Part shown: positions 1 through 10,153 of the stretch, one piece after another
Layout of the letters: each line of letters starts with the position of its first letter
How positions within the stretch are numbered: position 1 is the first letter of the stretch
From: Aurantiochytrium sp. KH105
Lineage: Eukaryota; Sar; Bigyra; Thraustochytrida; Thraustochytriidae
Reading direction: 5' to 3'
Assembly: GCA_003116975.1 (NCBI GenBank)
Contig: BGKB01000044.1
Location: forward strand, 136,940-200,939
Length of the DNA: 64,000 nucleotides
Notes under the pieces: generated by a model
Database searches by the model: none
The model's input: the letters and a program-made list of their open reading frames with translations, nothing else
What the model was told of the DNA's origin: nothing
Translations under genes and position numbers: made by a program

Positions 1-5
1 TCGCA

Positions 6-3000
6 ATGGTGACGCGTGAGGCGGATGAAGCCGAGCGCTTACGCGATGTTGCAGCCGTGCGTGTTCACAAGCTTCAGCCTGCCACCGCCCAGCTGAGGAA
101 AGAGGCCGCGACACAGGAGGCCGTGCTGACGGAGGCAGCCGCTCTTCGTGTCCGCAACGAGAAAAAGGCAGCCAAACAGTTCCTTCGCGCACGTCAAGCC
201 GAAGCTGCGAGAGCCGTGCAAGCAGGGCAAGCTCGCGATGCCGAGGATGCCGCTCAAATCGAAGCAGCGAAGCGCGAGAGAGAAAAAGCAAGAAGACGTG
301 TCATGGAAAACAAAAAGGCCAAACAAGAACGCTTGGACCAGTTACAGGCACAGTATGATGCAGAGCATAGACAACGCGCGCAGTCGATCTTGCAACTGAA
401 GAAGACCACCGAAGCCATCCAGGCCGAAACAGCGGGCAAGATCGCCCAGCGCAAGGCGCGGGAGGCACGGGAAGCCCAACGCGAACAAGAAGAATTTAAC
501 GAAATTCTTGAGGCCGGTGGAAATCCATACGAGGTGTTTCGGCGTCGCAAGCAAGATGCACGTGTGCGCGCAACCAAGGAGCGCATCAAGTTGCGGCTCC
601 GACAGTCGGAAATGCTCTTGACCAAGAAAATGCTGGCCTTTGACGAGTACAGTCGAGTCAAAGATGCTCAAGAGGCAAAGGAAAAGGCTTACGAAGAGCA
701 ATACACTAAATCGCTCGGACGCCATGCCGCAGAAGAGCGGACGTTAGAGTATATGCAGTCCCGTACCATTGGAGGCGTGGCCTCGGTCGATCCATCCGGA
801 CGTACCTTTCGCGTTCAGCCAAGTCAGGTCACGACGATGAAAACGCATGCCTTCGGTCTTGGAGAAGTGCAGCGCCACCGTGGGGACATTGTCGACAAGA
901 TCGCTGCGCAGCCCGTCAATGCCGGTGTGCGCCCCATCGAGTCTCTCATTCCAGCAAAGTTGCGCCCCTTTGTACCCCCACAGCACCTAGCTCCCACGGG
1001 CTCGCAAGAGGCTCTGGTGCCAATGACACCCAAATCGAGACCAGAATCGCAGGGTTCCGCGTATGGACGCGCAGCATCTTCCGGAGGGGTTTCGGCAACG
1101 CAGGCCGAGGCGCGTGCGCTGGAACATCAAATGGAAGCTGCTCTCGGTCCACCCCCTGGCGCCTCCATTCTTCCAGAGGAGGCCAGTGTTGGAGACGCTC
1201 GGGTCGAGGACGAGCGCCGGCTCGCCCTTGACACAGCCCTCAGCAGCGCTCACGAGACCGCCGGCCTCGAATCTCCCGCTGACGCCGCTTGGTCGCGCAA
1301 GAGCAAGTATGCTACGCGTGAGTTGAGCGTCTTTGAGGAAAAAATGCTGCGCAAAGCTCGCCAGGAGCAGCTGCGCAATGTTGTTCAGGACCAGGTTGTA
1401 TGGGGCAAAAAGTTCGAGGGCGAAGCGTTCCTTGTGAAACCCTCCGTGCTCCACTACAAAGACTTCATCGTCGGCGAAACGTACACCAAGACGTTTGCTC
1501 TCACCAACGTTTCCTTTACCTTTAACAGCTTCAAGCTGCTCGAACTTCCTGACGATATCAAGAATTTCTTCACCGTATCGTATGAAAAGCCGGGCCGCAT
1601 GAGTGCAGGACTCTCGTGCAAGGTACGCGTCGATTTTGAACCCAAGGTCAACGAGGACATTTCTGTCGACCTTCCTTTTCTCGCAGCCACAGGGCCTTTT
1701 AGCGTTCCCATCCGATGTACCACACGCAAGACTCGACCCGCTCTCTCGCGAGAAGATCTCGATTTTGGTACTGTCGTACATGGCGAGACCAAGACACTCG
1801 TCGTGAAAATCGCAAACGAGGGAGCACTTCCTTGCGCCTTTTCAATGGAAGGTTCTTGCTTTGAGGCTGGTGATCTGCAAATCGGCACTCCGGCAAAGGA
1901 AAGTCTCCAGGGTTATGATGCGACGAGTCTCAGCATCACGTACGCGCCGCAAGAGGATAGTCCCGTAGACATTGATTGTTTTCTGGACTTTGTTTTTGCT
2001 GACGGCCAGTGCGTGCGCTGTAATATTGTCGCAGCCACGAGCAAAGTACCAATCTATACGGCTTTGCCTGAGCTCGACTTTCAGTGCTGTGTCTTTGGCA
2101 AGCTGTATCGAAACAAACTTGTGCTTCGCAACCGAGGAAGTGTCGCCCTTCGCGCTGAGATTGCTCCGCCCAAGGCGCTGCGAGAATGTGTCGAGTTCTT
2201 GCCCGACATGGGCTTTGTGCAGGCGCGGAATGGCCCTACGGACGGGCACTTTGATGTGCAAATCAAGCTGCGGCCTTCGCATAATCTTGTGGCGTGGTGC
2301 GATCGCACAGGGAATTGCGTTCGTGAGGAAGATCCCGTTTTTGGCCAAGTTGTGCACGTGACAGTGCCCATAAGCATCCGCGTCCCGGAGCAAGTGCTTC
2401 CTGTCCGCCTGGCGCTGACTGCGACCTTGACCTCGTCAGATATTGTCTTTTCGCCATCGGTGCTCGACTTTGGGTCTTGCTACACGACGCAATCGGTCGC
2501 GCAGACCTTGGAGCTCCGAAATACGAGCCTTTTGCCGCAACAATTTGGTTTCGTCAAACTGCGACCGCAGGTGAGCGTGCAGCCGTCAAGTGGATTCGGG
2601 ACCTTGCTCCCCAAAGAAAGCATGTGTCCCAAGGTGATCTTTAGTCCGTCTGCGGCAGTTGAGCACAATTTTACGCTCACCCTGCGCACAGATCTTAACC
2701 GCGTGTTCCAAATCCCTTGCAAAGGTGAAGGCGTGGAGCCTCCCCTGCACTTTTCTAACACGACGATTTCCTTTGGGGCATGCGCGCTTGGCTCGCGACG
2801 TACGGAGAATCTCTTTTTGACGAACCCTTCGTCATCGAAGGAATCACGGGATTTTCATATTGTCTTGCCGGCCGCGCAATTCAACCATGGTCTGCACATA
2901 AGTCCGCAGGTTGGCACCCTGATGCCCGGTGAGAGCGTGCGTATCGAAGTTGAGCTCACTGCGCAAACGTCGAAAGATGATCCTTGCCGAGCATCGATCA

Positions 3001-4385
3001 TAGACACTGCAAGCACATCTGCTAGTTCCGACAACGGAGAATCTCCCGCCGTCGAGGACGCAACACAGGAACAAAAGGGAGACGACGAGGAAGAAAATGA
3101 GGCATCCGAGGTGTCAGGCCCCGGAGACATGGACAGCGCGAGCGAGCAGTTACCACCAGAGGTCGGGACGGTATCATGGAGCGATCCGGAGCAAGGCGAG
3201 CCTTGGAGCAAACACTGCACATGGTTTGCCAAATGTTTTGTGCGCGGCTTTGAGCTGCCGCTCATGCTGCAGACGAACAGCGTGCTTGTCGAATCTGATC
3301 TTGTTGCAGATCTCGATGACTTGCAATTCTCGCAGGTAGCCGTTGGGCACGCCAAGACTCTGGTCTTGCGTCTGCGAAACTTCGGCAAGCGCCCTGCCCA
3401 GCTGACCTCGGACACTTTGAATCCCATGGGCCCCTTTGTCATGGTGAACGCTCTTCGCGAAATTCCAGTGAATGGCGCACACGCCATTCACATCAAGTTC
3501 TCCCCGTCGAGCAACAAGACGTTTCAAGAAGTGCTGACGATTCGAAGTGCAGCTGCCAAATTGGATGTTCAATTATGTGGCGAAGGCGTCAGTCCCAAGC
3601 TAAGCGTATCTCTGACGGACCCGACGGCGGCTCCGGAAGATGCCGACGAAGTCTCGTTCTCGAGCGATCAGCTCGTGGACTTTGGTGATATTTTGGTGGG
3701 CGAGACTTCGATTCGGCCTGTCTACATGCAAAACAAGAGCGTCTTTGGCCTCGACTACGCGATGCGCGTTGCAAAGGATGCAAGCATTCCTCGCAATCTC
3801 AACGGTCAGGATGTCTTTGCTATTGCGCAGCAGCGGTCAAGCATTCCAGCGATGGGCTTGCGCGAAGTGAAAATTTGCTTTCAGCCAGATCAGGAGCGAC
3901 TTGGATCACATTTTGGCGTCTTTGAGGTCGACGTACCAAATCAGATTGGCAAGCATACGTTGCGTTTCCGCGGACGCGCATGGAAGCATCCAATTTTTGC
4001 ACACATGGCTGACGAAGGGTCCGTGGCACCTCGGGACCGCATTGCCGATGAGTTTGCGACAAGCGAGGACACGGCAGTTTTGGACTACTCGCTGACGAGC
4101 TACTTTGACAATGCCGAGGACGGGGCAACCTTGCATGTGGAGATCGGCTCCTGTGCAGCTTCTCGCGGCGGGAGCTTTGAATTTATCGAGATTCCAAGAA
4201 CTGTGCAAGTGGATAAGCCCAAGGGCGCGCTCAAGGGCGGCGACCGTGAGCGAATCAAGTTGGCATTACAGCTTGATCAGCCGGGTTGCGTGGGCGAGCA
4301 CATTCTGGTGTGCGTCTTGACCATGGACGATCAGGTGAAGCGCGAAGTACGTCTTGTGTTGCGTAAGAAGCTAGCATCCGAATAA
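6..4385 (+). CDS. CFAP74: Cilia- and flagella-associated protein 74 (CFAP74) homologue
   Basis: Axonemal protein; in other species CFAP74 belongs to the central-pair C1d projection that controls ciliary beating. The 1459-residue product starts with about 260 residues of charged coiled coil, then a linker, then a series of ASH/MSP-type immunoglobulin-like beta domains from about residue 463. The segment around VVWGKKFEG and the following 'KPSVLHYKDFIVGETY' stretch matches my memory of the human protein (VVWGREFQG, then a similar block) at the equivalent place, as does the later 'LLPQQFGFVKL' block. Human CFAP74 is about 1580 residues. An acidic, low-complexity insert lies near residues 1000-1045. 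The frame is open up to the window edge, so the first Met here may not be the true start. The stop codon overlaps an AATAAA. Family assignment is strong; N-terminal end uncertain. Confidence 0.88.
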   Translation: MVTREADEAERLRDVAAVRVHKLQPATAQLRKEAATQEAVLTEAAALRVRNEKKAAKQFLRARQAEAARAVQAGQARDAEDAAQIEAAKREREKARRRVMENKKAKQERLDQLQAQYDAEHRQRAQSILQLKKTTEAIQAETAGKIAQRKAREAREAQREQEEFNEILEAGGNPYEVFRRRKQDARVRATKERIKLRLRQSEMLLTKKMLAFDEYSRVKDAQEAKEKAYEEQYTKSLGRHAAEERTLEYMQSRTIGGVASVDPSGRTFRVQPSQVTTMKTHAFGLGEVQRHRGDIVDKIAAQPVNAGVRPIESLIPAKLRPFVPPQHLAPTGSQEALVPMTPKSRPESQGSAYGRAASSGGVSATQAEARALEHQMEAALGPPPGASILPEEASVGDARVEDERRLALDTALSSAHETAGLESPADAAWSRKSKYATRELSVFEEKMLRKARQEQLRNVVQDQVVWGKKFEGEAFLVKPSVLHYKDFIVGETYTKTFALTNVSFTFNSFKLLELPDDIKNFFTVSYEKPGRMSAGLSCKVRVDFEPKVNEDISVDLPFLAATGPFSVPIRCTTRKTRPALSREDLDFGTVVHGETKTLVVKIANEGALPCAFSMEGSCFEAGDLQIGTPAKESLQGYDATSLSITYAPQEDSPVDIDCFLDFVFADGQCVRCNIVAATSKVPIYTALPELDFQCCVFGKLYRNKLVLRNRGSVALRAEIAPPKALRECVEFLPDMGFVQARNGPTDGHFDVQIKLRPSHNLVAWCDRTGNCVREEDPVFGQVVHVTVPISIRVPEQVLPVRLALTATLTSSDIVFSPSVLDFGSCYTTQSVAQTLELRNTSLLPQQFGFVKLRPQVSVQPSSGFGTLLPKESMCPKVIFSPSAAVEHNFTLTLRTDLNRVFQIPCKGEGVEPPLHFSNTTISFGACALGSRRTENLFLTNPSSSKESRDFHIVLPAAQFNHGLHISPQVGTLMPGESVRIEVELTAQTSKDDPCRASIIDTASTSASSDNGESPAVEDATQEQKGDDEEENEASEVSGPGDMDSASEQLPPEVGTVSWSDPEQGEPWSKHCTWFAKCFVRGFELPLMLQTNSVLVESDLVADLDDLQFSQVAVGHAKTLVLRLRNFGKRPAQLTSDTLNPMGPFVMVNALREIPVNGAHAIHIKFSPSSNKTFQEVLTIRSAAAKLDVQLCGEGVSPKLSVSLTDPTAAPEDADEVSFSSDQLVDFGDILVGETSIRPVYMQNKSVFGLDYAMRVAKDASIPRNLNGQDVFAIAQQRSSIPAMGLREVKICFQPDQERLGSHFGVFEVDVPNQIGKHTLRFRGRAWKHPIFAHMADEGSVAPRDRIADEFATSEDTAVLDYSLTSYFDNAEDGATLHVEIGSCAASRGGSFEFIEIPRTVQVDKPKGALKGGDRERIKLALQLDQPGCVGEHILVCVLTMDDQVKREVRLVLRKKLASE

Positions 4386-4972
4386 AGATAAAATCGTTAT
4401 TTTGTTTGGTTTTGTTTTGTTTTGTTTTGTTTGGTTTTGTTTTGTTTTGTTTTGTTTTGTTTTGTTTTGTTTGGTTTGGTTTTGTTTGGTTTGGTTTGGT
4501 TTTGTTTGGTTTGGTTTGGTTTGGTTTTGTTTGGTTTGGTTTGGTTTGGTTTGGTTTGGTTTGGTTTGGTTTGGTTTGGTTTGGTTTGGTTTGGTTTGGT
4601 TCGGTTCGGTTTGGTTTGCTTGGCTTTTCTTTGCTTTGGTTTGCGTCACAAAGAAGGGCGCATTGGAATGGAGCCCGGCAAAGCCAAGTGTTGCTTTGAC
4701 GTCCTCCAAAAGTACAATGGCGCACGTCAAGACAGTATTTTTTTAACCACGACAAAACATTATCCTTGACGAAGCACGGCGCGTATCTTCCGCGGCAAAA
4801 GCAAAGTATCCGTCGGTCGTGACGGACAACGTGTGTAGCAGCTTTAAAAAAGAAAAGAAAAAAAGAAGAAACAAATCATACGTTATCATTTGCATGCGCA
4901 CAGATTTAGGAAAAGGGAGGCAACCTTCCCTTTTCGAAGTTCTAGCCTATCAATCAACAGTGGAATCTATCA
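4386..4972. other. Convergent intergenic region with repeat
   Basis: This is the gap between the 3' ends of CFAP74 (plus) and the 654-residue gene (minus). It holds the TTTGG/TTTTG satellite described separately, a 6-bp-arm hairpin at 4809-4826 and A-rich stretches. No coding exon is seen. Confidence 0.7.
4396..4620. repeat. Pentanucleotide satellite (TTTTG/TTTGG)n
   Basis: About 45 consecutive five-base units, all T and G on the plus strand. TTTTG units predominate at the left and TTTGG units at the right, with a few TTCGG variants at the right end. It translates in every frame to low-complexity Phe/Trp/Leu or Lys/Pro/Asn/Gln runs, so the open frames across it are artefacts. Confidence 0.95.
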
Positions 4973-6937
4973 TCAGTCATGGCGCGCAGCCTCCGCAGCT
5001 TGCGCGAGCAAATCGACGCCCATGTGGAAGGGGGACGATCCAAAGGTGCTGTTGTGGCGCGCAAGTGCAGCAGCAGCCGCTTGTGCAGCCGCTTGTGCAG
5101 CGGCTTGAGCTGTGGACAAAGGGTCCTTGCGTGCGTGTTCATTGCGAAGGCCTTTGCTCATTTCGACCAAGGAGGCTACACCGTCAGCCGAACTGGGGAG
5201 AGCAAGGGCGGCCATGACATTCGGAGGAAGCGGAGACACCTTGGGACCCCGAGGAGGGCTACTAAGCACATCCTGGGGCATGTCTTCAGCCTTGTTTGTG
5301 GTCGGCGTGGGTGTCTTGCCAGCGGGGTTACGTTTCGGTACTGTCAACGTCACAGAGCCTGTTGCCGCCGCCGCCGAAGAAGAAGGTGGCGCGGAAGGCG
5401 TGGATGTCGTGGTATTATTGTTTGTGGCAGCGTCCGGACCGGAAGTCGCGGTGCGACGCTTGGTGGCCTTGGTACGCTTGGCGGCGTCAGCATTTGATCC
5501 ACTGCTCTTGCGCTTCGGGGCGCTGGGCGCTGCTGCTGTGGAAGGCTGAATAGGCCTCGTCCGCGGCGGAGCAGATTGCGTCTGCTGCACTTGTTGCTGC
5601 GCCTGCTGCTGCGCTTGCTGCTGCAGAGAAGAAAAAAGCTGGTACGCACTCGTCGACGCGCCATTGTTTCCGTAAAACACGGGGGTCACACCGAAATGAC
5701 TCTGCGGGAACTGGACCTGGTGCGAATGTGCATGCGAAGGCTGAGAGTGCTGCATGCAGATACGGCGCTGCAAAAGGTACTTGGAGACGGCGCACTGAAG
5801 ATCCTGGACGGTCATGTCGACCTGTCCGCTCGTGGCGATGTCCCGCTGCATCGAATCCTGCGCCAAGAAGGACTGCACGACTGAAACGGCGTGAAGAAAG
5901 TCGTCAATATCAAAAGCTGACGCAGAGCGGCTCGTACCGCGCATGGGCGGAGGCGGCGTTGTTGTCGCGCTGGAGCCCGTTTTCTTGCCGCGAGCAGCCG
6001 CTGCAGCCGGCCCGCCAGAGGCAGACTTTTTCAAGGCGGCGTTCGGACCGTAGACCGGTTCGTCGACCTCGGCGTCGTGAGCATGCGAGTGCTGCCCGTT
6101 TTGGCCCGCGGCGCCGGAGGGCCCGTTGGGAATACCATGGCGAAAGACCGCAAAGCGTTGTTTGTTCTGAATACGAACGGGGGCCGCGGGGAGCCATTTG
6201 GCCTCTACGAGCACGTTGGGCGAGACCCAGGACCAGCCCGAGGGCTTGGGCACCGCAGCAGACGAGGGACTCGTCGAGTTGGTTTCGAAGCAGTGCACGG
6301 CGTATCGACTAAAGTTGCTGGCGCCCTTGACAGCCGAGAGAACCTCGATGCGAATAGGCACAATAATGTCGGTGCCGGCAGGCACGGTAACGACGAGCTC
6401 CTCGTTGAGACGGATCTCGCACGAGGGGGCGGTGTCTGCGTCTGCCACGACAATGCGGCAGGTAGCTGCGGCATGCCACTTGCGCGGGCCTTCCTGCATG
6501 ACGCTGAGCCACGAGAAGCCGAGTCTCCACTCGCGCGAGTCGATGCCCACCAGCATGGTGGATTTCCTCTGGCCGCTCTTGTTGCGCGTGAAAGCGGGCG
6601 CGGGCGTGCCATCCTCGTAGACGAGGCGCATGGCCAACGTGGTGTTGGGCTTGGGGTCCTTGATGACCACCTTGAGGTGATGACCTCTGCCGTGCTGCTG
6701 ATTTTCCCACTCGCAGGACCCGTTCGCCGGGACGGCCGCCCACTTGTTCTGGATGCCCTTGAGCGTCCCGTAGTTGCTCTGGAACTCCACGCAGTACGAC
6801 TTCGGGTGCGGGAAGTGCAGCGCCGCCGACGTCGCGCCGTTGCCGGTCTTGGTGGTCTTCGAGGAGCTGGTCTCCTTGGCCGGCGTCGCCGCCGCCGCTG
6901 CCGCAGCAGCAGCAGCGCTGTCGCCCTCGCTCTTCAT
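4973..6937 (-). CDS. Unrecognised Ala/Gln/Ser-rich, probably nuclear protein
   Basis: A 654-residue protein from the ATG at 6937. The open frame continues upstream to 7618, but that extension is simple GC-rich repeat crossing an N, so I chose the Met before the poly-Ala run. Residues about 40-220 look like one folded, beta-rich domain with conserved-looking Trp and Cys positions (KSYCVEFQSNYGTLKGIQNKW, then SREWRLGFSWLSVM). The rest is low complexity: Gln and Ala runs, a basic nuclear-localisation-like patch (KRKSSGSNADAAKRTKATKRR spread) and Thr/Asn/Pro stretches, ending with another Ala-rich segment. The layout resembles a transcription regulator, but I recognise no family and assign no function. 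Confidence 0.72.
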   Translation of the reverse strand: MKSEGDSAAAAAAAAAATPAKETSSSKTTKTGNGATSAALHFPHPKSYCVEFQSNYGTLKGIQNKWAAVPANGSCEWENQQHGRGHHLKVVIKDPKPNTTLAMRLVYEDGTPAPAFTRNKSGQRKSTMLVGIDSREWRLGFSWLSVMQEGPRKWHAAATCRIVVADADTAPSCEIRLNEELVVTVPAGTDIIVPIRIEVLSAVKGASNFSRYAVHCFETNSTSPSSAAVPKPSGWSWVSPNVLVEAKWLPAAPVRIQNKQRFAVFRHGIPNGPSGAAGQNGQHSHAHDAEVDEPVYGPNAALKKSASGGPAAAAARGKKTGSSATTTPPPPMRGTSRSASAFDIDDFLHAVSVVQSFLAQDSMQRDIATSGQVDMTVQDLQCAVSKYLLQRRICMQHSQPSHAHSHQVQFPQSHFGVTPVFYGNNGASTSAYQLFSSLQQQAQQQAQQQVQQTQSAPPRTRPIQPSTAAAPSAPKRKSSGSNADAAKRTKATKRRTATSGPDAATNNNTTTSTPSAPPSSSAAAATGSVTLTVPKRNPAGKTPTPTTNKAEDMPQDVLSSPPRGPKVSPLPPNVMAALALPSSADGVASLVEMSKGLRNEHARKDPLSTAQAAAQAAAQAAAAALARHNSTFGSSPFHMGVDLLAQAAEAARHD

Positions 6938-8835
6938 TTTCTCCTGGTTCGCGCGCCCCCGCGCACGGCGCAGGTCCTGACTGAGCCCTGTGCGCTCGCT
7001 AGCTAGCCTGCGCTGTCTTCTTTCTCCCTTTCGAGCTCGCAAAACTGCGCAACGCAATTCGAGCAGCGCGCAACGCTCGAGCGCGGCCACAGAAGTCCCG
7101 GCGCTGCTGGCTGCCTGGCGGCCTGCGTCCGCGTCCGCGCGTGCGCTGCGCGGGCTGAGAGCTCGCGCGCAGGGGGCGCCGAGCCTCGCCTGCGTCCGGC
7201 GTCTGGCGCAAGGGCGCAAGGGCGCGAGCGAGGGGCGCGGCGCCGATGGACGGGGCGCGAGAGGGGTGGTTAGTCGCCGCCGGCCGCTCCTAGTGCGCCG
7301 CCGCCGCTGGCCGCTGGCCGCCGAGGGGTCGCTGCGCTGCGCTGCGGAGCGGGGCGGGGCGCGCCGGGGCCGGGCGCGGCGCCGCGGAGGGGCTCGCGCG
7401 CGCGCGCGCTCGCTCGCNGGCGCGCCGGGGCCGGGCGCGGCGCCGCGGAGGGGCTCGCGCGCGCGCGCGCTCGCTCGCTCGCTCGCTCGGGCGGGCGGGC
7501 GCGAGGTCGCCGGAGAGGAGGGCCTCGGCGCGTCTCCGGAGGTGATGGAAGAAGAAGGTCTGCGATTGGCCGCGAGGAAATTTTGGCGCTGCGGGCAGTG
7601 GCGCGGGGAGGGCGCCACTGGCTGGTCTCGCGTCTGTGCACACTGGGCGCCTGCGCGTCTGCCACTGGGTCTCGGCTCGTAGAAATAGTATAGCCGTTCC
7701 CCTGGCGCGCGCAGTGGCGACGAGGGAGCAAAGCCGCGTGAAATTCAAATCTTGACAGTTTCACGGGCGATTAGCTTTACATAAAATTTCGAAGCGCGCG
7801 TCAGAGAGGGGGCCTAAATAGAGTGCAAGAGGAGGCTTCATGATTAGTGTGCAGCAGAGGCGCCTCCGTCGCGCGGCGCCCAGTGTGCTCGTCTGCGCTG
7901 CGCAGATTCTCTAGCGCGGAAATGAGCGGTGGAGACAACAAGAAAATTCTTTTCTCGCTCTTTCATCCTTCCTTTCCCGCCCTTTTCCCGCCTCAAGTCA
8001 TTATTCCCCGCTTTCTCTCCTTTCTTTCCTTTCCCTTCTTTCTTTCTTTCTTTCTTTCTCTCTTTCTCCCCTTCTTTCCAGATCATGTTCAAGTTCAAAT
8101 TCACGTGACCATTGACGACATGAGTGGCCACAGGCAGGCAGGCGGTAAATAAAAAAATTTCCTCCTTCTTTTTTCTTACTTCTTTCTTTTCCGTAGTCCA
8201 GTGGCAGCGCGCTCGCAGCCACTGGCTGGCCGCCGCCGGCTCGTCCCCTGCCGCTGGCTGTGGCTGGCTGTCGGCTGCTGCTGCTGCGGCTCTCGCGGGC
8301 AGGCAGCCGGCCAGCTAGCGCAGGGCAGCGTTTCCGGCCGCCACGCCTCGCCAGCACTGGGTGGAGGCAGCCAGGCAAGGCAGGCAGGCCACCCGAACGC
8401 ATGTCTTCGCGCGTCACCTCTCCGCGCGCCGAGGCTCTGCTCTGGCCCTGGGTCTGGTAGCGGAAGGCGGCCCACCGGACCCCGCAACGGCCCCTCTCGT
8501 TGTGTGTAGAAACGTTAACGTGGTTTTTTCTGTTGCAGCCGCCCGAGTTGCAAGTCGAGTTTACGCACTAAGTTTTGGAGCTTCTGGATAAAATAGCATC
8601 TCTGGAACGACTGGACTGTGCCCTTCGTTCTACACGACAAAGAACGTTCGTTTTCCTTCCCTACTAGTACTAGTATACTACTAGCGACGCGGATGACGGA
8701 TGTTCGCTTTGGCAGACAGACCCAGGTCGGTTGCGGCGCGAGCGGGCGCGGGAAGGAGGACCGTCGTGGACAGGGGCCCGGGACGCGTGGGGCGAGGCTG
8801 CAGAAGAGGAGGAGAGGGCGTGCAAAAGAACCAGA
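6938..8835. other. Divergent intergenic region, GC-rich then pyrimidine-rich
   Basis: This is the shared upstream region of the 654-residue gene (minus) and the 8-TM gene (plus). The left half is extremely GC-rich and carries the 60-bp duplication around an N. The middle has CTTT-type pyrimidine tracts (about 7990-8075). Two good-looking 3' splice sites, with long pyrimidine runs ending in TAG near 8195 and CAG near 8539, suggest untranslated 5' exons for the 8-TM gene. No convincing coding exon was found. Confidence 0.5.
7358..7478. repeat. Exact 60-bp direct duplication flanking a single N
   Basis: The 60 bases at 7358-7417 and 7419-7478 are identical, separated only by an N at 7418. The unit starts GGCGCGCCGGGGCC and ends in CGCTCGC. 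An exact copy on each side of one ambiguous base looks like two contig ends joined without merging their overlap. Confidence 0.85.
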
Positions 8836-9768
8836 ATGGGCTGCAAAAGCGCCGTGAGCAAGCTGGTGTTCTTCCTGCTCGTCGCTCTCAAGCTCGGACA
8901 CGGTCTCGTGCAACTCGTGGGCTACGATGTCGTGCATGAGGAAATGGTGGGCGCCAAAACGCTAGATTACCTTGCGCAAGATGCCAAGGGCGAAAGTTTT
9001 GTCGAGTTCGTGGTGCGCTCCGCGGGACTGGCGGAAGCAATCTTCGCAATCTCGCTGTTCGCGCTTGGTCCCACAAAGCTCGCCTTCATGGCCATGCTTG
9101 TTCCCAACACCGCGCTCGCCCTGGTTTTGGATCGGGACTCAAGCCTCATGCGCGCTAGCGGCGCGCTCACCGCAAAGCACGCCGAGGGACTCGACATTGG
9201 CGCTAAAGTTGGCATGGCGGTCCTCGCTGCAAATTTCCTGGGTCTCCTCTTCGCGGGCTCGAAGCAAGAAGGTCTGCGGCGCTCAACTTCGTCTTTTGCA
9301 ATCTTTGTACTACAAGCCTTGGTGGCCATCGAGACAGCCGTCACTTTCTTCGCACTCATGGGCACGGAAACCTATTTTGATCAAATGGCTCGCGGCATTG
9401 ATTTGGATGCAGAAGGCTTCGAGGTCGCCAAGGTCGTCACGCCTCTGGGTCTTGTCTTTGTGCGCTTGCTTCACACAACCTGTAACATCCACATGCTGGG
9501 TGCCGGGACTCTGCTTCACACGCTCAAGCCCACTCATGTGGCGCTGGCCCTCATGTTTCTGCTGCAGCTGAGCATTTGCGCCGTCGACTTTTACGTCTAC
9601 GCTGGTCTCAAGCGCGTCGCAAGCGCCTCGGACGCTGCGGCCTCGGCGCTCCAGGACATGCTGCAGACAGGCATGGTTTTCCACGGCGTCTGCGCCGTCC
9701 TTGCGCTCGTTGCCGCCCTCGTCGCCCTGCTTTCGGACCCTGCGCCCTCCAAGTCCAAAAAAGAGTGA
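8836..9768 (+). CDS. Orphan multi-pass membrane protein (about 8 TM)
   Basis: A 310-residue, strongly hydrophobic protein. The start is the ATG at 8836 (MGCKSAVSKLVFFLLVALKL); an in-frame Met 35 codons upstream is rejected because that stretch is hydrophilic repeat-like sequence. Predicted membrane spans by eye lie near residues 8-28, 60-78, 80-98, 122-141, 153-175, 199-218, 234-257 and 279-299. The C-terminus is short and basic (SKSKKE). The halves show a similar 4+4 pattern of spans and loops, which suggests an old internal duplication. I do not recognise the family. Confidence 0.75.
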   Translation: MGCKSAVSKLVFFLLVALKLGHGLVQLVGYDVVHEEMVGAKTLDYLAQDAKGESFVEFVVRSAGLAEAIFAISLFALGPTKLAFMAMLVPNTALALVLDRDSSLMRASGALTAKHAEGLDIGAKVGMAVLAANFLGLLFAGSKQEGLRRSTSSFAIFVLQALVAIETAVTFFALMGTETYFDQMARGIDLDAEGFEVAKVVTPLGLVFVRLLHTTCNIHMLGAGTLLHTLKPTHVALALMFLLQLSICAVDFYVYAGLKRVASASDAAASALQDMLQTGMVFHGVCAVLALVAALVALLSDPAPSKSKKE

Positions 9769-10118
9769 AAATATTTCTGTGAATCCGATCCTTGAGGTCC
9801 TTGCGCTGTCGGTCCAGATCACGGTTTTTAAGGGAGGCTTCGACTCGCCGTGCCGCTTGTCCGTCACGGTGGCAGCAGCTGCAGCTGCAGCTGTTTCGCA
9901 AGATACAAGTCCCATGGAAGCAGTCACGGTTCTGCTACCTAGGGGTTGTAGTAGTGGTGTTAGTAGTAGTGGTACGTATAGTGGTGTGCTTGAGAAACAT
10001 TTCGCGCCAGAACAAATCGCCAACGTGAACCAAGCAAGCAAGCAAGCGACAGGCAAGCGAGCAAGGAGCGAGAGAGTGAGCCAGGAAGCGGTCACTAGCT
10101 TGTGCCAGAAAGGAAAAT

Positions 10119-10153
<35 letters not shown>

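Noticed and set aside
6938-7618. 227-codon N-terminal extension of the 654-residue gene
   Set aside because: Encoded by the duplicated GC-rich block containing an N; Ala/Arg/Pro repeats only.
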